Shown one piece after another: positions 37,606-48,534 of a stretch of DNA of 64,000 nt. A program made the position numbers and the translations under genes. A model generated the notes under the pieces. That model was not told the origin of the DNA, made no database searches, and saw nothing but the letters and a program-made list of their open reading frames with translations. Within the stretch, counting starts at the first letter, position 1; each line of letters opens with the position of its first letter. The stretch is from Clytia hemisphaerica. Lineage: Eukaryota > Cnidaria > Hydrozoa > Leptothecata > Clytiidae. Location: positions 62,001 to 126,000 of the forward strand of contig CACVBU010000597.1 of assembly GCA_902728285.1 (NCBI GenBank), in the 5' to 3' direction.

Positions 37606-37724
37606 CAATTAGTTCTGATTAATTTTCAAAGATCTGCCAGCCAAGCCAGCATTACCGAAATGACTAAATCACTAAGATTCTGAAAGATTCGAAATCACAT
37701 TTTCAAACAAGCCATCGTCATGTG

Positions 37725-39032
37725 TTATGTCATCATTAAAAATCCAGATTGATTTCGATTCGCCTGACCACCACCTCCGGCGCCATTAGGCCGGCGTCTA
37801 AGAATGATGTGTTTCTTTGGTTTTGTGGTCATCTTTTTGATTTTTCTTCGACTGAGGATGTGAGTGATAATCAGGAAGATGATTCCTACTCCACAAATTA
37901 CCGAGAGAAGAATACCACCAATCTGAAAATGAAAGTGAAAGTATGGTGAAAAACAACTGATGATGTATCTATACCCTAGTTAACTAAGCTCGTATTTACA
38001 AAGCTAAGACACACGTCTAACGACAATATAGCGCTTTAGCTTAGACTTTTAGGCTAATGAACCTTTAAAATCAAAAATACCGATAAATGACGTCGGATTT
38101 GTTATTTATTGGTTACTGCTTGATAATGGAACGAATTTTTTATACTCTTTATTCATCCACCTACTCTTAGGTTCCAAATAAACGCCCCCCCCCCCCCCCC
38201 CCCTTGCTTGTTAATTTTTCGAAAATTTTCCAACCCCCCGGACGTTATTAGGACCCCCCCCCCGAAAGTTTATTATATTTTATTAATTTTTAAGAATTTT
38301 TTCAGCCTTCAAAGAGAAGGTCTCTTATTCTACTCTAAACAGCCTGATTTTAGCCTATATTTTTGGGTTTTCGTAATTACAATTTCCAACCCCCCCCCTA
38401 CTCGTTTATTCGAACCCCCCCCGTTATTTGGAACCTAAGAGTAACAAATAACCTTTGCACCAATTTTTTAAATGCACAAAGCATTTCCAAAAATTTTTAT
38501 TCACATGCAGGCGAATTGCAATCTCTTACCCTCAGACAATTGTACCACTTTTTAATTTTACTGATAGACGTGATACAATCGTGAGCGCGTTCAGAATGAT
38601 AAAAAAAGCGAGCTAAGGGACTGGGTACGATTTTGGGAGAGTTGGTTATTTGCGCCTTACTTCACATTAGAGCTGCGTCCTATTATGATCATTTTTTTGG
38701 GAATTAATCTCCTACAGTCATACAATACTGTCTTCAATTCGCCGCGAATTATGGTCCCTTCAGTTAACAATGCCTTATAAACCGTACTCCATAACTCGAA
38801 ATTTCCAAAACTCGAACAAATTTAAGTCTCCCATGCGTGTTCTAGTTATGGAAACAACTTATACAAACAGCAAAATTCAATCCCTTACCATCAGAAACCT
38901 ACGCCGTGCTTCAAGAGCTTTAGATAAATCATGTTCGTGACCGTCTCCGATGAAATGGTGGCCATCACCTGCGTAATGTTGATGTTCACTTATGTTGTAA
39001 GGATATGTTATGCGGTGGCCATATTTCTCCAT
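37725..39032 (-). CDS. Small His-rich single-pass membrane protein, 113 aa, 2 exons, unrecognised
   Basis: Exon 1 is 39032-38889 (48 codons) and exon 2 is 37922-37725 (65 codons plus TAA); the junction is phase 0 with clean GT/AG. No family was recognised. The N-terminal 48 residues lack a signal peptide and are rich in histidine (SEHQHYAGDGHHFIGDGHEH), followed by a charged ALEARRRF stretch. Residues 49-71 are one hydrophobic helix beginning exactly at the exon junction (IGGILLSVICGVGIIFLIIT). A strongly basic tail follows (SRRKIKKMTTKPKKH, LRRRPNGAGGGG). Basic residues flank both sides of the helix, with more on the C-terminal side, suggesting N-outside, C-cytosolic. The ATG used at 39032 is overlapped by an out-of-frame upstream ATG (ATGTCATGG). 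Regular codon content and correct splice phase support a real gene. Confidence 0.7.
38162..38443. mobile_element. MITE with perfect 20-bp TIRs and poly-C tracts
   Basis: TACTCTTAGGTTCCAAATAA at the left and its exact complement at the right; several C7-C20 runs inside. Located in the membrane-protein intron. A relative (TACTCTAAGGTCCCGAATAA) is at 52942-53112. Confidence 0.8.
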
Positions 39033-39168
39033 GACATTTAATTCACATTTGTTTCATTATTTTGGATTCACTGTTTAAAAGCTGAAAAATGAAGAATATT
39101 GATTACAGTGGCAGTATGTTAGATACTATGCAGCCAAGTGCTTGATATCGTAGAGACCAGTAGCGTAG

Positions 39169-39627
39169 ACAAGAGTGAAGACTCTAGTGATGAGAAGGCT
39201 GGTGAACCAGTTTGACCAGTATTGAGTATCAAGTAGCACCCCTGTCTCACATTCAAGGTGGAAACTTTTCCCACAGTGGGGATATCAATTTCTATTAAAA
39301 TCCCAATGGCAATGGGGATAGAAATCCTATTGTTCCAAGCAAAAAATTGGGATGGTTTCGGAGTTCGATTCTTTACATTGATTTCCAAATGGCGCAAAGT
39401 TTGTGAGAGTGAGCAGATTTTCATGAAAAACATAGTTACTGTATTGTAAAAATCTACTGGAATTTTTTGCTTAGAACAATAGGATTTCTATCCCCATTGC
39501 CATTAGGATTTCTATAGAGATTTTTATCCCCGCTATGGGAAAAAGTTCCATTTGGACTGTAAGATAGGGTTACTTTGATACTCAATACTGGTTCACCAAT
39601 CCTCTCAAAACAAGAGTCTTCACTTGT
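39169..39627. mobile_element. Long-TIR foldback MITE
   Basis: About 200-bp arms: ACAAGAGTGAAGACTC, GGTGAACCAG, GTATTGAGTATCA, GGGGATAGAAATCCTATTGT, all inverted on the right. The 104-aa minus-strand ORF is part of it. Confidence 0.75.
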
Positions 39628-40598
39628 GAATTGTACCAGAAATCGTACGAAAAAAATTCAATCATTTTCTCTAATAAACAACCAGGGAGCATTTATCTAG
39701 TTGTATTAATGGATCTTTGTTATTTAAAGAATGCAATGCTTGATAATTCACTGTTCTGTCCTACTAAACAAGACATGACAACTTTTCAGGTAACTTGATA
39801 AAAAGTTATTTTGCTATTGGGGAGACGCTCCAACCTTTTCTACTTCTTTCGCCTTCTGAAAACGACAACCCGCTTCTTCTGCTAACAACGGCATTCCACA
39901 CCTTGAAATACTGTCACATTTTTTTACTTCTGAAAACTTTTTCATGTGACTTGAAAAAAAGTAGTTATGTTATTGTAAAGGCACCCTCTATACCCCTGCA
40001 TTCTCTTATTACTGAAGCTCATACGCTTCTTACAACGAAAATATCATCAAACCTTTCTCTTGGACTAACTTTTCCTCTTTTATTTTTCTCACCATTTATT
40101 AGAATACAAGAATAGCGATAAATGTATTAATTTTAGGGTTTTTGGGGGGCTTTCTATGATAAGTATAGCGCCTTAATATATCTAATTAATTTAGACTCCA
40201 GAGGCGCTCTATTGATAGAAAGGATTTTTATTTTCATAAAGTCATTAAAGTAGAAGAAAAAGATCCAAGGGACCAAGAAACATTTTTATAAGAAAAATCA
40301 TCATTTTAGCTTTTTATCATATCGTATATAGGCCTGTTCATAAAATACTTAAAGTGCAACCACTGCCTTGTTTTACAATTATTACCAAGGTGATTTAATC
40401 CCTTAAATTTTAAAACCTTAAAGTGTTACTTTTATAAATAGAGTAAACCTTTTATGAACTCCTCTTGGAACCAATTACCATAGCAATATTTTGAAAACAA
40501 GGTAAGTGTTGCTTGTGACATAATTTAAGAAAAGGTGTATTGGTCTTAATGCGCAATGGAACGTTCATTTAAATATGTTTCTTTCGCCAATGCACCTT
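39628..40598. other. Intergenic, no gene seen
   Basis: The 106-aa plus-strand frame at 39795-40115 is Leu/Phe/Thr-rich and overlies diverged internal repetition; no domain recognised. Confidence 0.35.
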
Positions 40599-40771
40599 TT
40601 CGACCGTAGCCACCAATTGCCACGCAGGCATTTTCTTGTCCATTTTACCACCCTAAAACCGTCCCAGTCTTATTTCGCACCTAAAGACAACAGAAAAAAG
40701 TGTAAAAAAAAAATTGGATCGAGTTTAGGGTGGTAAATTAAATAATAATAAAGTGTCGAAAAGGTGTATGG
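40599..40771. mobile_element. Nested-palindrome MITE
   Basis: Outer arms AATGCACCTTTTCGAC / GTCGAAAAGGTGTATG; inner arms TTTACCACCCTAAA / TTTAGGGTGGTAAA. Confidence 0.6.
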
Positions 40772-41005
40772 AATTAGCCTAGTCAAATTTAGACAAAAAA
40801 TTTGTTAGCCAAAATAAGTTTAGAACAATGAAGCAAAATACTGCCGTTTCAGCCAATCAGGAATATTTAAGCATGAAATTCATCCTGGAAAATTGAGAAG
40901 CTAATACTGGTTCTAATAAAAAACATCAATATTTTGTTTGTTTATTTCATGCTGTGATCAAAGAAGGGTCCACAGCCCAACTGGAGTTCATTAGGTATAA
41001 TTTAC

Positions 41006-41251
41006 TACACGTTTTTTTATAAGAACAAACTATATAAGAACCTAAGGCTTCCATGGCCAAAATCTTAAGAACAAGTTAAGAACATTTTAAGGCTTTGCGG
41101 ACTCTTAACCACCCAATTTCTTATGAAAATATGCAAAATTACTCACAAAATGGTGAAAGTTGTGAAGAATATTTTTAGGTTTAAAATTCAAAAAGTTAAG
41201 AACATCCGAAGGCTTCAAAAATTTTGGATGTTTTTATAAAAAAAACGTGTA
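41006..41251. mobile_element. TACACGTTTTTTTATAAGAAC MITE family, copy 2
   Basis: Full-length foldback copy with near-perfect ends; interior GAACCTAAGGCTTC and TTAAGAACATCCGAAGGC. Confidence 0.75.
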
Positions 41252-41357
41252 TTTCATTAACAAAAACAAAAAATAATTAGCAGTCAAAAGTTGAAGAAAA
41301 AATAACTATAGGAGTGTGAAAAAGAATGAGGAAGTTCAAATAGATCTCAGATTCGAG

Positions 41358-41707
41358 TACACGCTTTTCTTTATAAGAATATACTCTGACAGAAGATTCA
41401 GTATGAAATTGGCCGAAAAATTAAGTTACAAATTAATGCTAAGAATATCACTACATCATGGAATTTCAAAACCTTAGAATGCCATATTGGAGCATTCTTA
41501 ACTATAAATTACCAAATATTTCAAAGTAAGGCTCAATACTTTCACAAAAATGCCACTTTTTGCTTCAGGTAGGTATTATATGCTTAATTTAGGTTAAATT
41601 TCTACCCTAACCTAAGAATACTGCAAAAATATCTTAGCACAATTTTCCCCAAAAAGTTAAGAATATCCATGATTTTATAAAAAACACCGTTCCCATAAAA
41701 GCGTGTA
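41358..41707. mobile_element. TACACGC subfamily MITE, copy 3
   Basis: Ends TACACGCTTTTCTTTATAAG and ATAAAAGCGTGTA; longer (350 bp) and diverged from the other copies. Confidence 0.55.
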
Positions 41708-42119
41708 TTACAACCCTGTTTATTGGTAGTGAAGTTAACTATAATTTTAAAACAAAACGGATAAAATACCCAGGGGGGGGGGCACCCAAGGTAAATGACC
41801 CACTGTACGTGCAGCCCTTTTTCGAAGCTTCCTGCTACCATGCAAGTGCATTGTAAGCGTCGAAATGAGTAAAGATGAGAATGAGTTCACTCTAAGGGTA
41901 TAAAATTTAAAAATCCAACCATATTTTGTCTTAAGATGGTCAAAGAATTTCAAAAGAACGTACGTAAGGTTAGATTTTTCGCCCAAATTTAATCAAATTT
42001 GGCTAAATTTTCTCTGCAAGGGTCTGATTTCAAAGGCCTAATCTTGGGCCGCACGTAGGGTAGTTTTTGAATCGAGTGCCCCCCTCCCGGTGATAAATAT
42101 CGAGACTGAAAAACACAGA

Positions 42120-43710
42120 TAAGAAATGAAAAAGAAACATTACGAAGACCAGATCAGACAAGTCTATCATAAAGCCATATTATGCTCAAAAGGATTGATT
42201 GGAAGCTTATTCTTCCAAAAATTGAATTTTCATCCATTCTTAAAGAAATTTTTAGAATAAGAATTATGAAAAACAGACATCAAAGAAGTAGGAAAGATAA
42301 GATTTCATATTTCCAACAACAGCGAAGACATATGGTATTGTAGAACTTGAAAAGGGATATCGGAAATTGAAGAAACTTATTGATAACGATCTCTTCATAT
42401 TTTCTCTTGATTTGAGTTTCCCTTCCTCGAAATGCTATTTTCAAAACTCAGTCTGAACACTCCCTTATCATAGATCGAAAGACATTTTCAAAAGATTACA
42501 CCAGTCTCGTTTTAAAACAATCACCAAGGTGATTATCTCAATTTTACAGTGTAAGCAACGCCTAAAATATCTCTCTCTGATCGGATAGTTAATGTGTGCA
42601 TTTTTTTAACCAATGAGAGTTTATTTACTTAATAATTTTTCGTGTAATTTACACGAAGCCAAAGTTAAAAACCTATTCGAAACCCGTGTACTGCAGTCAC
42701 TGACCTTTATATATCCTTGAACCAAGCTACATCCGGTATCTGTGATCGGAGTTTTTTTTGAATTGGTACCCGCTAAGAAACCATCGCAGTGTTAAAAAAA
42801 GTCAAACGGCGCTACATCATAAAAATTGTTCGAGGAATAAAAGTAGACCTAGCGCTTTCGAAGCATTTACACCGCTATTGAGTAGTGCTACCATTAGGGT
42901 ACCACTTTTCAAGAAACTCCAATCTAAGATTTTGCTTCGCCGGGATTAAGAGACTTTGTCCAGGGATATATAAAGCTCAGTGACTACAGCGAAACAAAAA
43001 CTGCTATCGTTGATACGAATAAATCCTTAGGGGATTAAATTCTTGCAGAAAACAACAAAGGAATAAAGAACCTCATTATGCTATCAAAAAATGTTATCCA
43101 TGTTTGAAATGGAGGTGAAAATTGAAGAACAGAAAAAAAGAGAACCTATAAACGTTTTTTGAAAAACGGCCGAAAAAACGAAAAAACAACAAAATTGAAT
43201 TACAATCAAACCAATTTATTATTAAGCTGAAAACCAAAATTTCGAATCTCTATCATGAAATAATCAAATTCAGTCTTCCTCACTTTCGCGCGAAATGAAC
43301 GAAAACTTTTTAATGGTTTTGTAAGGTCATTGAACGGTTGAAAAAATGAAGCAATTCCATCGGGAAAATCTGACTTTTAATTTTTTTTGCTCAAAACTTT
43401 TTTGATAATGTAATTTTTTTTGTTCAGGCAAAAACGATTGACAAAAAGTTTTCGCGAGAAAGTGGAGACCGGCTTTAGGTAACGTAATACGATTTACAAT
43501 AGACCCCCTTGAAAAGAAATTCATTCAGAAACAATTTACGCCATTCAAAATTATTCAAGCGGGGCCACACCATTTCGTAAATATAGGGGTATCATTTCTA
43601 GAAAGAAAGGAAAGCTTTAGCCCTCTAGGAAAGTTTTTTTCACGATGTCACTGCCTAAAATTACTTTCTAAATTCACTTTCTAAAATAAACTACTAGCTT
43701 TTTTATCACA
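42120..43710. other. Intergenic, no gene seen
   Basis: A segment with TAGTGCTACCATTAGGGTACC (42882-42903) recurs at 51865-51890, so part is repeat; otherwise nothing recognisable. Confidence 0.35.
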
Positions 43711-43836
43711 AAGAAGAAGAAGAAGAAGAAGAAGAAGAAGAAGAAGAAGAAGAAGAAGAAGAAGAAGAAGAAGAAGAAGAAGAAGAAGAAGAAGAAGAAG
43801 AAGAAGAAGAAGAAGAAGAAGAAGAAGAAGAAGAAG
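43711..43836. repeat. (AAG)n microsatellite, about 126 bp
   Basis: Uninterrupted AAG triplets. The minus-strand poly-Phe and poly-Leu frames across it are artefacts. Confidence 0.98.
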
Positions 43837-44147
43837 GAAGACAAAAAGCAAATTTTTTTTGGGAAGTTTGTTTTTCTCTCTACACCCTGCTGTGAGTGTT
43901 CCAATAAAACAAAAGGGTACCCCATATAACAGCACAGTCGAGTTTATTTGAATCACAGTTGGAATAAACTGAGAAAAGATGTCAAAAAAGTAAAAAAAAC
44001 AACACACTTTTCCATCAGTCAATATACAACGTGGACATAAAAACATTTTGAGACTAGAAGTGTAGACTGTTTGCATTTCCTTTCACAAGATCTTTCGGTT
44101 TCTATGCCAGAGTAAATTAATCATTTCAGCCATTTTCAAAATGCAAC

Positions 44148-44492
44148 GTTCTTTCCACGCTTAACTCTCTGCAATATTGCATGCTCAGCAAAATGATCAA
44201 AACACGACAATCAAGGGTGAAGACCCCAAAAAGTACTCCCGCCATAGGCGTAGCGAGATACCCTGCAAAATTTATGGATGAGAGCGGTTTTTACGACACT
44301 GTAATAATTGTCTTTGTTTTATCAAAAGATGATGAATATGTCATAAACGTCTGCACTCCCTCATAAACTTTGCAGGGTATCTCGCTACGCCTATGGCGGG
44401 AGTACTTTTTGGGGTATGATCACCCTTGATTGTCGTGTTTTGATCATTTTGCTGAGCAAGCAATATTGCAGAGAGTTAAGCATGGAAAGAAC
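44148..44492. mobile_element. 345-bp MITE with about 150-bp TIRs
   Basis: Arms GTTCTTTCCACGCTTAACTC, AGCAAAATGATCAAAACACG and GGGTATCTCGCTACGCC are inverted with few mismatches around a short loop. Confidence 0.85.
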
Positions 44493-45217
44493 TCATTCAA
44501 AAGTAGCAACATTGAAAAGAGCATGCATTATTTATAACAATACGTGGGTAATCAAAAAGACTTCATGGCAATTCATGGCAAATGGAAACTTTTGAAAAAC
44601 AAACAGCCTTTTTGCTACCGTGAGTATCACAGCTCGAATAAATTAATATTTTCTCTTTGAAAACTTGGCCTCTGATACTCAGGGTAGCTTTTAGCGCGAT
44701 AGGGAACGTAGGGAAATGGGTTATGTGGGCGAAAAAAGGCGAAAAAGTCGGTTTTAGGCCTTCTAATGGAGTAAAACAACAAAAAATTAAATTAGTCCCT
44801 CCATATAGTGATTGTCACCTCCCTAAGTCTCTCTAATGGGGACTAGAGTTAAGATACTAGCAAAACATATCTAAGTATTTCCGCACTTTTTAAGCCGAAT
44901 TTTTCTTCTGCTGGTGTTGTTGGAGGGATTCAGTTCGCATATTACCCAGCATTCTCTAGCCTAAAAAACTTAAAATATCGTTGGAGAATAGTCTGGAAAG
45001 CAAATTCAACGACATAGTTAGACAGGAGTCGTTTATAATGCGTGTAATACAGTAGTATAGGCGTTATATGATAATACGATTATTGTTACGGGATTTAGTT
45101 TGTATAAACTAAAATTGTTCCCTCCCAATACTTTTTGCTTTATTTCTACTATGTCGGAATTAGTCGTCTAGCTTGCTAGACTACGACATTAAGCCTGTCT
45201 CAAAATAATTTGCAGCT

Positions 45218-45792
45218 GAGACAAAAATGGCTGTAACTTTTGATAGAATTTGAATGGAGTTGCGATTTTGTGCTCGTTGAAAAGATATTTTTGAGTGGAA
45301 TATTATCAAGCAAAAAAAAAAAGAAAAATAAAGAAAAATGAAAATGAAAAATGAAGAAGAAAAAAATCAACTTCTTGTAGAAATGTGGTATGATTACCAT
45401 TTTCACAGGAGTGAAATTCTTCAATATTTGACCATCATCACTGTGAAAATTTTTTCAAAAATATGTATTCAATCAAAAGATATCAAACAAAGTTTGTTAT
45501 TGGTTGATTGACGAAAGGCTGTTTTTTGTTGTTTTTTACTGCTTTATCACCAGCAATAATTTTTGTTTGATATCTTTTGATTGAATGAATATTTTTGAAT
45601 TTTTTTTTCACAATAATGGTGATCTAAGATTGAAGAATCACTCCTGCGAAAATGGTAATCATACCACATTTCTACAAGAAGTTTATTATTTTCTTCTTCA
45701 TTTTTCATTTTCATTTTTCCTGTTTTTCTTTGCTTGATAATATTCCGTAACTTGATTCGAATTCTATCCAAAGTTACAGCCATTTTTGTCTC
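45218..45792. mobile_element. 575-bp foldback MITE with about 250-bp TIRs
   Basis: Arms GAGACAAAAATGGCTGTAAC, AATATTATCAAGCAAA, AGAAGAAAAAAAT, GTGGTATGATTACCATTTTC and TCAATCAAAAGATATCAAAC are inverted at the right. Confidence 0.85.
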
Positions 45793-46405
45793 CATGCATG
45801 CGCAAGCTGAAGCGAAATACAATGACGTGGTACTATTTTGACGTGTTACGTTTTCTACATTACCCCGCCCCCCGCGGAAGAATTGATTGTGAAAACTCGA
45901 TTCTAGCGAATGTAATGTAAAAATGTAAAGTATGAAGAATTAGGTAACTCATATAAAACTTACATAAGTTGAGCTGCAAAAAGTGTGGGCTACGTTTTTC
46001 CTATCCGTGGTATGATCGATGTTTTCTGAACAACTTTTCTTCTGGATTTCAAAAAAACTAAATGTCTTGTTTTGTAACATTTTTCCATCTCTACATCTTT
46101 TTCATATTTTGCTGAAAAGAAAAACACATTGCAAACCTACTTCAATTGCAAAATTTTTCAGAATTTTATTCTTCAATTATCTTGAGGAAAAGGAAAGAGA
46201 AAAAGTCATGAAAAAGTTAATGATACAGAATGATAATATATGTTAGGGAATGAAAACTTGCTATTCTCTCGAGAAATTCTTCTTCTGTTTTTATCTCAAG
46301 TTATAATCTTGAACCGTCTTCCCACCGATTTTAGAATTTTTTTTTTTCAATTTTCTGTTAGAGATTTATTTGATAAGATTTTTAAAAAGACATCGAGTCT
46401 CATCC

Positions 46406-46657
46406 TCGAAACGAAGATTAATAAATCATATTTCGTTTGGAGAGTAAAGGGTGTAGATACTAGTACTCAAAAAAGAAAACCTTGGGGAAATTTTTAGCCG
46501 AAGGTTTTCCTTGAGCCCATCACACTAATTTCGAAACGAAGGTCAATAAATCATATTTCGTTTGGAGCGTGAAGGGGTAGGTACTAGCATTCAAAAAAAA
46601 ACAATGGGGAAATTTTCAGCTGAAGGTTTTCCTTGATCCCATTACGCTAATCTCCCA
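46406..46657. repeat. 126-bp tandem duplication
   Basis: CGAAACGAAG.TTAATAAATC and GAAGGTTTTCCTTGA blocks occur twice, 126 bp apart, about 88 percent alike by eye. Confidence 0.8.
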
Positions 46658-47029
46658 TTTAGGTTTGTTTTGTAATGTTTTGGTCTGAAAATACCAACCA
46701 TACAGATTGCTAAGCTCAAATTGAGTTCTTATTACTTTCCTATGTCTCAGACTTGGTATAATAAGAAAAAGTTTACCCTTTCATAGAGAGAATGTCCAGC
46801 TCATGAAGACTTGCATTTGTGTTTTGTTTTTTCTCAGCTTTTTATTTATAGTCTATAAATAAAGTAAAGTATAAATATATTTTTAGTGGGTTAATTGACC
46901 TCCTCTGCCCAAATTATAGATATCCTCGATTTTTTTCCCGATTACTTTTAAAAGACTCTCCTAGAAATTGTTGAATATAGTTTAAAAGGTTCCCCCCTTT
47001 GGATTTTCGACTGATATTAATGATTAATT

Positions 47030-47200
47030 TACACGAGGATTACATTTAATTATATTTCATAAAAATGCCATTTTATGCTTGAGACATATGTGGTAAATGT
47101 TAAATCTAGTCTGAATTAGGGTCCTAACCTAGGAATACTGTAAGAATATTTTATCCATGATGAAATGGATTTACACCATTCTTATAAAAAAAAGCGTGTA
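47030..47200. mobile_element. TACACG MITE family, copy 4 (short)
   Basis: TACACGAGG at the left and CTTATAAAAAAAAGCGTGTA at the right; interior resembles the 41358 copy. Confidence 0.45.
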
Positions 47201-48000
47201 AATTTGTCTTACAAAAATATCTGCTCGTGAAAATTTATCCATTTAAAAAGAATGGAAGACCTACTGTAATAAAATTTGTTTGGAAAGGTTATTCTTTTTC
47301 CTGGAACTTCGATAAGTCAAACATTTTGACACTATATTATTTTACGAAAAACTTAAAAAACTACGCGAAAGAAATAAAAAATATCATAAAATTTATAAAA
47401 TATCTCTTCGAATACTTCTATCTGGGAATGACCTGAAACTCTATATTGTATACAAAAATGATGGCAAAAACCGAACAGATCAAATAGGCAAAAAGAGAAA
47501 GAAACTCAGAAAAGTTCAAGTAAGCATTTTTATAACTTAAAGTCAAAATCTTTTTGCTTCAACTCATGTGTTAACCTTTGAAGATTTTCAAGCTTTTTCA
47601 ATAATCTTGAAATTCTTCATAAGGACATATAAAAGGGTATTTTTTTTAGATAGGACATCATAAACAAGAATGACAACTTAATATAAAAAATGTCACCGTT
47701 AATTAATAAAAATACAAAACTTTTTAAAGAACAGGGTTTCAATCAACCTCGTCCCCGTGTACCCCAGACTTTATTTACGTTACTGATGGACGGCAGAGAA
47801 TACCCTATTTAGCGCTACCAGTTGGCATCAAAAAGCTGATAATACGCAGGGAACGAGGTTGGGTTTCAATGGGACTTTATTGAGCAAATAGAAAACCTTC
47901 TCAAGTCACCTGTCAAAGCATCCACCAATCAGCTTTCAAAAAGTAGACCATCTTTGGATGTTCTCACAGTACTTTCTTTTTTCATTTATAAATTATAATC
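47201..48000. other. Intergenic, no gene seen
   Basis: Very AT-rich; the 69-aa Lys/Ile/Tyr-rich frame at 47227-47436 looks like composition, not coding. Confidence 0.35.
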
Positions 48001-48534
48001 TTTATTATCAGAACCTTATAGAGCGGAAAGCCCCAAAAGATTTGCTATTTCAGTTATATCTACAGTATTATTTTTAGCACTTTTCCTCTTCGTATGTGCT
48101 TAAATCCCTTCAAAACTCCATCTATTCCAAATTTAGTTTTCCATTACGTTATCCAGGTCCAAAGTGACGTCATCGAGTGTAAGTTTCTCGTTTTTTGAGC
48201 TCGAATTTCCCTCAACTTATCCAAAGGTTTTTCGGAATGCGTTGGCACCACTCTGCACGACTGGCATTTTTTACCCAAGGAATGACTACAATTTCTTCTG
48301 ATCCATCGGTTTTCATAAAATTTTCAAATTTTCAATTATATTAACATATTCTTTAGCCTTAATACCAAAGGTTATACAAACATTAGACACTTTACTTCTC
48401 ACTTGATTATTCTCCATCCATTTAAAGTTCTTTCCAATATAGCCGAAATTATATTCATTCTGAAAATCCACATAATAATCTACACCTACAAAGACAGACA
48501 AGCTGATACAATCTCATTCAATCATTAAAGTATA

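Noticed and set aside
39795..40115. 106-aa plus-strand ORF
   Set aside because: Low-complexity Leu/Phe/Thr composition over internally repetitive DNA, no domain, no splice partners.
43674..44076. Minus-strand ORFs with poly-Phe and poly-Leu
   Set aside because: Translation of the (AAG)n microsatellite.
47227..47436. 69-aa Lys/Tyr/Ile-rich ORF
   Set aside because: Composition matches AT-rich intergenic DNA; no support for coding.
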